Shown: piece by piece, positions 15,578 to 22,171 of the stretch
Layout: every line of letters begins with the position of its first letter
Numbering within the stretch: position 1 is the stretch's first letter
Origin: Deltaproteobacteria bacterium
GTDB lineage: Bacteria; Myxococcota_A; UBA796; UBA2385
Reading direction: 5' to 3'
Length of the DNA stretch: 31,334 bases
Assembly: GCA_947462115.1 (NCBI GenBank)
Contig: CANHON010000003.1
Location: 1 to 31,334 of the forward strand
The notes under the pieces: model-generated
What the model was told of the DNA's origin: nothing
The model's input: only the letters and a program-made list of their open reading frames with translations
The model's database searches: none
Translations under genes and position numbers: made by a program

Positions 15578-15607
15578 TGATAAGGTATATTATGTCAAGT
15601 GATAAGG
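15578..15607 (+). promoter_or_regulatory. AT-rich island with TGATAAGG direct repeat, 22-bp pitch
   Basis: TGATAAGG occurs at 15578-15585 and again at 15600-15607, exactly 22 bp (about two helical turns) apart, flanking TATATTATGTCAAG. This is one of the most AT-rich stretches in the window and lies about 90 bases upstream of the next gene's start. TATATT and TATTAT are -10-like, but I see no -35 at the right distance. A regulated promoter with paired activator or repressor sites is likely but unproven. Confidence 0.4.
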
Positions 15608-15694
15608 ATGGGGAGCCGGGGGGCCGCCGGTCGGCCCGCGCCGTGCCCCCAGCCTGTGCCCCCGCGCGCAGCGTCCGCGCTACGCTGCGCCGCG

Positions 15695-16831
15695 ATGCCT
15701 GAGCGATCTCCCCAACCGCCCGCCGCGCCCGGCGCCCGCTCCACCCTCGGCCGCTCGGCCGGCCGGCCCTCGGGCGCGCTCCTGCGTGGGCTCCGGGCTT
15801 TTGCGCTCGGCGTGGCGGCCCTGAGCTCCGTCTCGGCGGAGTCGCGGCGCCCGGACCCGCCGCCCGAAGCGCCCGCGGTCGTGGACCTGAGCGACGAAAA
15901 TGGCGTGCTGATCAACCTGTCGGCGCCCTGCGCCCAGCCCGATGGCTGCCCGGACCGGCGCGAGGTCTTCGTGGACACCGCCCGCTTCGGCGTCCCGGGC
16001 CAGCCCGGCGGCGTCTGGCTCAGCTACGACTTTGAGCTGGTGACGCGGCCCATCGGCCCCGCCGAGCTGCTGGCCGAAGACGAATTGAGCCTCGCCGTGC
16101 GCCTCATCATCAGCGAGGTCGGCGCAGATCGGCTCATGTTCAACCGCTTCGGCGGCTTGGAGGCCATCGGCATCCTCTACACCGTGGACAACCGGCTCGA
16201 GCCCGAGGTCTATGATCCGCTGGACATCGCCGCGGCGCCGGTCTTCGAGGGCTGTGGTCGGGCCGGGAGCTTCGCCACCTGCGCCAACCCGGAGCAGTAC
16301 CTCGGCATGTCGAGCTGGCGGGCGCTGAACCCCCGCAGCCGCTACCGGCCGGCGCTGCTGGAGGCCGCGGTGGACCGCGCGGTGCTGGCCTGGTGGCTGC
16401 AAGAGAACCGCTTGGTCGAGGACTTTACCCTCGGCGCCACCAATTACGTGCACCGCTGCGGCGGCGCCGCCTACGCCCTGACCACCCACCACTGCGACGC
16501 GCACCTCGGCCGGCCCCGCGGCGACGTCAAGGGCGCCGACCCGCACACCGGGCCCATCGTGTTCCGCGCGCCGGCCAGCTTCGTGCAGCGGCGCGGCTAC
16601 TACAGCCTCTACGAGAGCGTTCACGTCGATTACGCGCCCTGGTGGGATCTGACCGAGGCCGACGCGTGGCTGGCCGCCCTGGGCACCGCCGCCGCGCTGC
16701 CCCCGCTCGGCTCGGGCGCGCTGCCCGAGGATCACGACGAGTCCCTCGACGGCATCGCCGACGCCTTCGGCCCGCCCGAGGACCCCGAGCTCACCGGCCT
16801 GCTGCTCCGCGCCCGGCCCCAGGCCCGCTGA
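15695..16831 (+). CDS. Exported protein, divergent SleB-like cell-wall hydrolase candidate
   Basis: The ATG at 15695 is chosen as the first start beyond the AT-rich promoter-like island; the frame is open upstream to 15599 and no clear SD precedes either start. The 378-aa product has a basic N-terminus and a hydrophobic stretch (about 28-48, LLRGLRAFALGVAALSSVSA), suggesting export. The central region follows the SleB-type wall hydrolase pattern: AVRLIISEVGADRL with its Glu, then ILYTVDNRL, a Cys-containing loop, and DFTLGATNYVHRCG, comparable to the family's D-T-GATHF element. Cys residues in the loops would fit an oxidising compartment. The similarity is distant; I would treat peptidoglycan hydrolysis as a hypothesis. 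It precedes the outer-membrane barrel gene by 296 bases. Confidence 0.7.
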   Translation: MPERSPQPPAAPGARSTLGRSAGRPSGALLRGLRAFALGVAALSSVSAESRRPDPPPEAPAVVDLSDENGVLINLSAPCAQPDGCPDRREVFVDTARFGVPGQPGGVWLSYDFELVTRPIGPAELLAEDELSLAVRLIISEVGADRLMFNRFGGLEAIGILYTVDNRLEPEVYDPLDIAAAPVFEGCGRAGSFATCANPEQYLGMSSWRALNPRSRYRPALLEAAVDRAVLAWWLQENRLVEDFTLGATNYVHRCGGAAYALTTHHCDAHLGRPRGDVKGADPHTGPIVFRAPASFVQRRGYYSLYESVHVDYAPWWDLTEADAWLAALGTAAALPPLGSGALPEDHDESLDGIADAFGPPEDPELTGLLLRARPQAR

Positions 16832-17026
16832 ACGCCCGCCCAGCCGGTGGATTGCCCTCGCGCTGCCCTGCGCCCGCGCAGCGATCGGGGCGCGCGGGGC
16901 CAGAGCGCGGCCGACGGGTGTGGGCCTCGAATAGGGCGAGGGCTGCCCCGTACCGGCGGCCCGCGCTGCGGGGCGCTGCCTCCCGCCGGCACCCCTCCGG
17001 TTTCTTACAGCCGCGCGGACATGCTC

Positions 17027-17056
17027 TTGACAAACCGACCCCTGGTCTTGTTAGGT
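17027..17056 (+). promoter_or_regulatory. Sigma-70-type promoter candidate for the barrel protein gene
   Basis: A perfect -35 TTGACA (17027-17032) is followed after 18 bases by TTAGGT (17051-17056), a weak -10. Transcription would start near 17063-17065, leaving a leader of roughly 65 bases. TTGACA is rare in such GC-rich sequence, which gives this call most of its weight. Confidence 0.5.
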
Positions 17057-17101
17057 CAAGGGTGACGAGGGGCTCGGTCCCGATCCAACCGTCCACATCA
17101 A

Positions 17102-17114
17102 GGCCGATTCGGCC
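17102..17114. repeat. Perfect inverted repeat in the 5' leader
   Basis: GGCCGA-T-TCGGCC directly abuts the AAGGAG Shine-Dalgarno sequence (17115-17120) of the barrel gene. It could be an operator or, with a GATTC loop, a short RNA hairpin next to the ribosome site. Confidence 0.45.
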
Positions 17115-17127
17115 AAGGAGACCCGTC

Positions 17128-17784
17128 ATGACGCTGCTTCCCCTGCTGCTCGCCATTGGCCTCGCCAGCCCCGCCGCCCACGCCGGGAAGAAGGGCAAGG
17201 GGGGCGACGAGGGCATCGGCCTCCGCCTCAAGTTCAACGCGCCCCTCTACACCACCTCGTCCGACAGCTACCGCGAGGACGGTGAGGAGCCCGAGGGCTT
17301 CGAGCCCACCAAGACCAACGCGCTGACCTTCCTCACCGGCACCAACCGCACCGAGATCACCAAGCTCATCGGTGACGGCCTCGAAGTCGGCGGTATCCTC
17401 GGCTACTCCAGCGGCAAGACCGTGTTCGACGGCGATGAGACCGGCCTCTACAGCGGCTACACCATCGGCGTCACCGGCGCCTACAACTTCAAGGTGAGCG
17501 AGGGCTTCGTCGTCTACGGCCAGCCCCTGATCACCTACAGCAAGATGGGCGGCCAGGCCGATCCCGACGCCGACAAGTTCGGCTTCAAGGGCGTGGGCCT
17601 CGGCGCGGACGTCGGCCTGCGCATCAAGCTCGCCAAGAACGTGCACATCGACCCGGCGCTCGAGTACTTCCGCCAGGGCTACAAGCCCTGGTCCGACAAC
17701 AGCGACTTCGAGAACACCGACCCCGAGGTCTCGTTCGTCAACACCTCGATGGGCCTGCGCCTCGGCCTCGGCGTCAAGTTCTGA
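17128..17784 (+). CDS. Outer-membrane beta-barrel protein
   Basis: The 218-aa product has an excellent start (AAGGAG, 7-base spacing, ATG). A signal peptide spans about residues 1-19 (LLAIGLASPAAHA, cut before GKK). The mature part is rich in alternating hydrophobic/polar strands with Gly and aromatic residues (GLEVGGILGYSSGKTVF, YTIGVTGAYNFKV, GADVGLRIKLAKNVHIDPAL) and ends in GLGVKF, with the C-terminal Phe typical of barrels inserted by the BAM machinery. Length suggests about eight strands, an OmpX/OmpW-like size. It has its own promoter candidate and a strong terminator, so it is probably monocistronic and well expressed. Cargo or function is unknown. Confidence 0.85.
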   Translation: MTLLPLLLAIGLASPAAHAGKKGKGGDEGIGLRLKFNAPLYTTSSDSYREDGEEPEGFEPTKTNALTFLTGTNRTEITKLIGDGLEVGGILGYSSGKTVFDGDETGLYSGYTIGVTGAYNFKVSEGFVVYGQPLITYSKMGGQADPDADKFGFKGVGLGADVGLRIKLAKNVHIDPALEYFRQGYKPWSDNSDFENTDPEVSFVNTSMGLRLGLGVKF

Positions 17785-17825
17785 GCCGTCGGCGGTCCCG
17801 GGCCTCGCCTGGAGCCGCCCCGCCG

Positions 17826-17867
17826 CCGCCCGCTCGATCTTCGGATCGGGCGGGCGGTCGTCGTTTT
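17826..17867 (+). terminator. Strong intrinsic terminator after the barrel gene
   Basis: A 14-bp stem (17826-17839 with 17844-17857, one G-T wobble) is closed by a C(TTCG)G tetraloop, a hyperstable type. TCGTCGTTTT follows. It begins 41 bases after the stop codon. Confidence 0.88.
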
Positions 17868-17921
17868 GGGGCGCGCCGCCGCCCGAGATACGCGGGCCGT
17901 GCGGGGCCGACGCCGCCGGCG

Positions 17922-17957
17922 TCACCTCCCCGGTCACCTCCCCTATCACCTCCCCCG
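17922..17957 (+). repeat. Three 12-bp repeats carrying TCACCTCC (anti-Shine-Dalgarno core)
   Basis: TCACCTCCCCGG, TCACCTCCCCTA and TCACCTCCCCCG start at 17922, 17934 and 17946, an exact 12-bp pitch. Each contains TCACCTCC, identical to the 3' end of bacterial 16S rRNA that pairs with Shine-Dalgarno sites. A C/T-only tract continues to 17975. The array lies 28 bases upstream of the FAN1-like start codon. Confidence 0.9.
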
Positions 17958-17984
17958 CTCCTCCCCTCCCCTCCGGCTATCCAC

Positions 17985-19805
17985 GTGAATGACGCGCCCG
18001 ACGCTGCTCTGGCGGAGGCTGGTCCTGGGCCGGGCGCGGACCTGCGGGCCGCCCTGGAGGTGACCTTCGCGGTCCACCGGCACCTGTTGAGCGCCGGCGA
18101 GCGGGTGGTGCTCGACCGCCTCCGGGCCGTGTCGCGCCCTGCCTTGTCGCTGGTCGCGCGCCTGCTCTCGCGCCAGGATCGGCTGCTCGCGGTGGACAAG
18201 CTGCGCTACGCCGAAATCTCCGACCTGCCCGCCGCGGTGGCCGAGCTGAGCGCGGCGGGGCTGCTGTGGCGGGCCGCCGACGCCGTGCCGCTGCGGTGGC
18301 TCTTAGAGCTCCACGATCTGTCGGCCTGCAAAGCGATGCTTCGGGCCCTGGGCCTCCCCACCTCCGGTCGGCGCGAGGCGCTGGAGGCGCGCTTGCTCGG
18401 CGCCGGGGAGGCCCTGCGCCCCCTCGCGGTCCTGCCGGCGGTCCGGCTGCGCTGCCGCTCCACCCTGCGCCGGTGGTGCGCCTACTTCTTGCTCGACCAC
18501 GAGGGCGATCTCAGCCGGCTGGTGGTGGACCGGCTCGGCATCGTGCGGGCGCCGACCTACACGCCCACCGGCGGGCCCAGCCTGCACCCCTGCCGGCGCG
18601 CGGCCCTGGAGGCGGAGGCGGCCCGGGACGACCACCTCGCGCTGATCATCGCGCTGGGCGACGTCGGCCCGGTGGAGGCGCCGCCCGACGCGGCGGCCTT
18701 GCAGGGCTGGGCCAGCCGGGCCGAGGCGCGGTTGAGCCCGCCCTGGACGCTGTTGTCGACGCAGCGCCGGTGGTCGGCGGCGCGCTGGGCCCGGCGCAGC
18801 CTCGTGCGCCTCGCCGCCGAGCAGGAGAAGCGGGGCGAGCCCGCGGCGGCGCTCGCGCTCTACGGTCGGCTGCTCGCGGCCGAGCCGGCCCCGGCGCTGA
18901 GCGTGCGGGCGGCGATGTGCTTGGAGCGCCTCGGTCGGCTGGCGGAGGGGGCGGCGCTGTGCGCGGCAGCGCGGTCGGGGGCGCCCTTGGCCGAGGCCCT
19001 GGCCCTCGATCGGACCGGGGCGCGGCTGGCCCGGGCGGCCCGGCGGGGATGGGCCCCCATGCCTCCCCTGCCCTCTCCGGTCGAGCGCCGCTTGAAGCTG
19101 CCTTTAGAGCCTGTCGGGGCCTCCGGCGGCCGACCCCTCTACCGGCTCCCGCCCGCCGCTCCGGGCGCGCCGCCGCGCACCGGGGTCGTCGAGGGGGTGG
19201 TGGCCGCCGCCCTCGAGGGCCTGGGTCGGCGGGTGCTGTTCGCCGAGAACACCCCCTGGACGAGCATCTTCGCGTTGATCTTCCGCGAGGAGCTGTTCAT
19301 GCCGGTCTGGGGCGCCCTGCCCGGCCCCCTGCTCGCCGCCCCCCTGGATCTGGGCGGGGCGGACTTTTTCGCCGCGCGCGCCTCGGCCCTCGAGGCCCGG
19401 CTGGCCCAGGTCGAGGCCGGCCACGGCCCCCAGCTCCTCCTCGAGAATGGCGTGCAGTACGCTGGAGAGCAGATCCGTGGCCTGAGCTGGTCGGCCTGGC
19501 CCCTGCCCGAGCTCGCCAAGCTCTGCGCGGCGCTCGGCGGCCCTGCCCTGGCGACGATCCTGCGGGTCTTCGCGCTGGATCACCGGGCGGCGGGCCGCGG
19601 CCTGCCCGATCTCATCGCCCTGCCCGGCGAAGGTGGGCGTCTGCCGGGCCTTTTCCCCGGCGTGCTCCCTGCGGGCCTGCTGCTCATCGAGGTCAAGGGC
19701 CCGCGCGACAGCCTCCGGGACGAGCAGCGGGCCTGGCTCCACCGGCTGCAGTCCGCGGGGGTGGCGGCCGAGCTGTGGTGGGTGGGCCCGACCGCAGAGG
19801 GATAG
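17985..19805 (+). CDS. FAN1-like structure-specific nuclease (SAP, helical repeats, VRR-NUC)
   Basis: FAN1 proteins cut branched DNA and help resolve interstrand crosslinks. The 606-aa product starts at a GTG with no SD in front. A SAP-like DNA-binding segment is at about 108-140 (LHDLSACKAMLRALGLPTSG). Helical TPR-like hairpins follow (about 265-345). The catalytic part begins VVEGVVAAALEGLGRRVLFA (putative metal-binding Glu403), continues TPWTSIFALIFREELFMPVW, and ends with the VRR-NUC PD-(D/E)xK core: LPDLIAL (Asp542), LLLIEVKGPRD (Glu569, Lys571) and DEQRAWLHRL. The gap between Asp542 and Glu569 is longer than in known FAN1s (about 15), owing to a Gly/Pro-rich insert. Residue equivalences are by eye. 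It lies downstream of the anti-SD-like repeats. Confidence 0.9.
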   Translation: MNDAPDAALAEAGPGPGADLRAALEVTFAVHRHLLSAGERVVLDRLRAVSRPALSLVARLLSRQDRLLAVDKLRYAEISDLPAAVAELSAAGLLWRAADAVPLRWLLELHDLSACKAMLRALGLPTSGRREALEARLLGAGEALRPLAVLPAVRLRCRSTLRRWCAYFLLDHEGDLSRLVVDRLGIVRAPTYTPTGGPSLHPCRRAALEAEAARDDHLALIIALGDVGPVEAPPDAAALQGWASRAEARLSPPWTLLSTQRRWSAARWARRSLVRLAAEQEKRGEPAAALALYGRLLAAEPAPALSVRAAMCLERLGRLAEGAALCAAARSGAPLAEALALDRTGARLARAARRGWAPMPPLPSPVERRLKLPLEPVGASGGRPLYRLPPAAPGAPPRTGVVEGVVAAALEGLGRRVLFAENTPWTSIFALIFREELFMPVWGALPGPLLAAPLDLGGADFFAARASALEARLAQVEAGHGPQLLLENGVQYAGEQIRGLSWSAWPLPELAKLCAALGGPALATILRVFALDHRAAGRGLPDLIALPGEGGRLPGLFPGVLPAGLLLIEVKGPRDSLRDEQRAWLHRLQSAGVAAELWWVGPTAEG

Positions 19806-19850
19806 GGCGGCGGGTGGAGCGCCTGCCCCGGGGCCCCACGGAGCCCGCCG

Positions 19851-20444
19851 ATGCCGCCGATCTTTCGCCCGGATGATGCCACGCCGCTCGTCCACCTCTA
19901 CCGGGGTGAGCTCGCCCGCATGACCGCCTACCGGGCGCGCCTCGACACCACGACCAACTGGGCGATCGGGGCCACGGTCGGCGTCCTCACCTTCGCGCTG
20001 GGCAGCCCCGCGGTCCCGCACGCGATCTTCCTCATCCCCTACGCGCTCAACCTGCTGTTCGCGATGATCGAAGCGCGCCGATTTCAAGACTTTGAGCTCA
20101 GTCGGCTGCGGGTGCGCCTCATCGAGCGCGGCCTGTACGCGCCCCAATTCGGCGGGGGTGCGCCGGCGGGCTGGGCGGAGGCCCTGGCCTCCAGCCTCGA
20201 CGCGCCCCGCTCCTCGCTGTCCTTGACCGCGGCGCTCGCGCATCGCCTTCGCCGGAATTACCTGTGGCTGCTGATCGCCACCTATGCGGGCTGGTTGGTC
20301 GACCTCTGGACCTTGGGCGCAGGCCCGGTTCAAGGCGCCGCCTCGGGGCCGGTCGACGCCCTGGTCGTCGTCGGCGCGGGCGCCGCCCTGCTGCTCCCCT
20401 GGGCCGGGCTCGCCGCCCGGAGCCCGGTGATCGAGCACGGATAA
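19851..20444 (+). CDS. DUF2270 membrane protein
   Basis: The 197-aa product matches DUF2270, predicted integral inner-membrane proteins of unknown function. The family signature YRARLDTTTNWAIGATVGVL is at about residues 25-44. Hydrophobic segments are at about 37-53, 57-71, 136-151 and 168-188. A polar stretch (73-125) lies between the second and third. GGAG (19840-19843) seven bases upstream fixes the ATG. It follows the nuclease gene by 45 bases on the same strand, so the two may share a transcript, but no functional link is evident. Confidence 0.85.
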   Translation: MPPIFRPDDATPLVHLYRGELARMTAYRARLDTTTNWAIGATVGVLTFALGSPAVPHAIFLIPYALNLLFAMIEARRFQDFELSRLRVRLIERGLYAPQFGGGAPAGWAEALASSLDAPRSSLSLTAALAHRLRRNYLWLLIATYAGWLVDLWTLGAGPVQGAASGPVDALVVVGAGAALLLPWAGLAARSPVIEHG

Positions 20445-20451
20445 GGTTGGT

Positions 20452-20466
20452 TGATCCCTGGGATCA
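20452..20466. repeat. Perfect palindrome between convergent genes
   Basis: TGATCCC-T-GGGATCA fills most of the 19-base gap between two convergent genes and includes the stop codon of the minus-strand gene (20464-20466). It may act as a bidirectional transcription end, although no T-run follows on either strand. Confidence 0.4.
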
Positions 20467-21153
20467 GCGGCCAGGCAGCAGCAGGGACAAGGGGAAGGCC
20501 CGGCGCCGACCGGGGCGCTCCAGGCAGGTGGCCTCGTCCGCCGCCACGAGGCGCCGCAGGGCGGTGATGAGGGCCTGCTCGGCGCCGCGCACCGCGGTGG
20601 TCGCCGTTTTGCGCCGGTCGGCCACGGTGGCGGTGCGGGCGCGGGCGCGCTGGAGACCGCGGGAGAGCTGGCGTCCCTCCTCGATAAAGCCGGCGTCCAA
20701 CCCGTGGGGGGCGAGGACCGCGGCCAGGCCGTCGAGCTCCGGCAGCACCCGCGCGAGCTCGGCCTCGACCCCGGCCCCGCGGGCCCGCGGCAGGGCGCGG
20801 TAGCCGAGGCGCTGGGGGAAAATGCCCTCGGGATCGGCACCCCCGGCTGCGGCGAGCCGGGCCCGGGCGTGCAAGCGGGCGAGCCAGCGGAAGCCCTCCT
20901 CGGCGAGCAGGCGGTCCTGCTCCCGCTCCTCATCGAGGGCCGCGCTGAGCTGGACCTGGTCGGCCCGCGCGGTGGCCAGGGCGAGCACGGCGTCCTCCAG
21001 CTCGAAGGTGAAGCGCACGCCCTCCAGGCCGACCGCGCTGAGCTCAGCGCGCAGATCAGCGTTCTCCGGGGCGCGGAGCAGGTCGAGGCTCGCGCGGGCC
21101 TGGTCGAGCAGGCGCTCGGGCGAGACCTTGAAGGCGGCGATGGGCGCGGGCAT
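20464..21153 (-). CDS. Hypothetical helical protein
   Basis: I do not recognise this 229-aa protein. The start is well supported by GAGGAG seven bases upstream of the ATG. It is soluble and almost wholly helical, rich in Ala, Leu, Arg and Glu, with long amphipathic runs (FTFELEDAVLALATARADQV, LSAALDEEREQDRLLAEEGF) that suggest a coiled coil or helical bundle. The C-terminal third is basic and ends FPLSLLLPGR. It has no signal peptide or membrane segment. It is the last gene of the minus-strand run, 48 bases after the Nudix fusion, and could be co-transcribed with it. Confidence 0.7.
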   Translation of the reverse strand: MPAPIAAFKVSPERLLDQARASLDLLRAPENADLRAELSAVGLEGVRFTFELEDAVLALATARADQVQLSAALDEEREQDRLLAEEGFRWLARLHARARLAAAGGADPEGIFPQRLGYRALPRARGAGVEAELARVLPELDGLAAVLAPHGLDAGFIEEGRQLSRGLQRARARTATVADRRKTATTAVRGAEQALITALRRLVAADEATCLERPGRRRAFPLSLLLPGR

Positions 21154-21201
21154 GTGCCCTCTCCTCTCGGTGCGGCTCGGTGGTCGTCGCTGCCCGCAGG
21201 C

Positions 21202-22029
21202 TCAGCCGAGCAGCAGGTGGCAGACCCGCCGCATGAGCGGACGGAGGCTTCGGTGGGTCACGAGGCGAGCGGCGAGCTCGGGCGCGAACCAGCCGACCTC
21301 CAGCACCCCTTCGCGGGCGGGCGGGGCCCAGTCGGTGGCGCGCTCGGGCGTGTCGAAGAGGAACATGTGGAGGGTCTTGAGGCGGGGCTGCCCGTCGGGG
21401 GTCTGGAAGCCGTAGCGGATGTAGCCGAGTGTCTCGATCGGACGCAGGCCCATGTTCCGCCCCATCTCCTCTTGGATCTCGCGGGCCGCGGCCAGCACCG
21501 GGCTCTCCCCTTGCTCCAGCTTGCCCTTCGCGACCTCCCAGGTGATGCCGCTGCGGCGCTGCACCTTGATGAGGGCGAGCTCCGGGCCCTCGGGGCCGAA
21601 GTAGACCGGGATGCCCCCCGCGCTCACCTGCTCGGCGAAGTTGGGCCGCAGGTTGAGCACATGGCGCAGCGGCACCGCCTCGGTCTGCCAGAGGCCTTGG
21701 CCGTTCTTCTCGAAGCGGCAGCCGTCGCGCTGGGCCCGGCTCACGTCTACATAGAGCACGAGCGGATCTTCGACCTGGCGGTGCGCGACCTGCCAGGCCT
21801 GGCCCTCGTGCCGCGACAGGTAGACCGGCCGGCCGCCCCGGACCTCCAGCGCGCCGCGGGCCTGGAGCTTGCGCACCCGCCGCTCGGAGGTGGCGTGGTA
21901 CAGGATGTCCGGTGGGCTCCCGAGGCTCCGCGGGGGCGCGCGCCTGGACCAGGCCCGGCCCGTGTCCTCCTCGACGGCCGCGGGCGCGCGCACATCGGCG
22001 GGGCGCGGCTTTGCGTCGGCGGTGGACAA
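21202..22029 (-). CDS. ADP-ribosyltransferase-like (KptA/Tpt1 C-lobe-like) domain fused to Nudix hydrolase
   Basis: The 275-aa product starts at a TTG with GGAG five bases before it. Residues 40-127 resemble the C-terminal lobe of RNA 2'-phosphotransferase KptA/Tpt1, an ADP-ribosyltransferase fold: ILYHATSERRVRKLQARG, RPVYLSRHEGQA, PLVLYVDVSRAQRDGCRF and NGQGLWQTEAVP. The N-terminal KptA lobe with its Arg-His pair is not seen. Residues 137-270 are a Nudix domain with a near-perfect box, GKLEQGESPVLAAAREIQEE (starting 169; Gly169, Glu175, Arg183, Glu184, Glu187, Glu188). Tpt1 consumes NAD+ and yields ADP-ribose phosphates; many Nudix enzymes hydrolyse ADP-ribose, so the two halves may act in sequence. 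That coupling is inference. Confidence 0.82.
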   Translation of the reverse strand: MSTADAKPRPADVRAPAAVEEDTGRAWSRRAPPRSLGSPPDILYHATSERRVRKLQARGALEVRGGRPVYLSRHEGQAWQVAHRQVEDPLVLYVDVSRAQRDGCRFEKNGQGLWQTEAVPLRHVLNLRPNFAEQVSAGGIPVYFGPEGPELALIKVQRRSGITWEVAKGKLEQGESPVLAAAREIQEEMGRNMGLRPIETLGYIRYGFQTPDGQPRLKTLHMFLFDTPERATDWAPPAREGVLEVGWFAPELAARLVTHRSLRPLMRRVCHLLLG

Positions 22030-22106
22030 GGGGGCTCCGGCGGATCGGGGTCGGTGCGGCGGTCGGGGCGTCCGCAGGGCTTAGGCTGCCGATGCGGCGC
22101 GCGCCC

Positions 22107-22112
22107 TGTCAA
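22107..22112 (-). promoter_or_regulatory. Perfect -35 box upstream of the ART-Nudix gene
   Basis: TTGACA read on the minus strand lies about 80 bases before the TTG start, within a 142-base gap. No convincing -10 is found at 16-19 bases (the best AT-containing hexamer, CCTAAG, is 21 bases away), so this is a tentative promoter. Confidence 0.25.
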
Positions 22113-22171
22113 GCGGATGGCCTGCTGCTGCCGCCCCTCGTCGCGCGGGGCGGGCGGCCGGGTGGCGCGGG

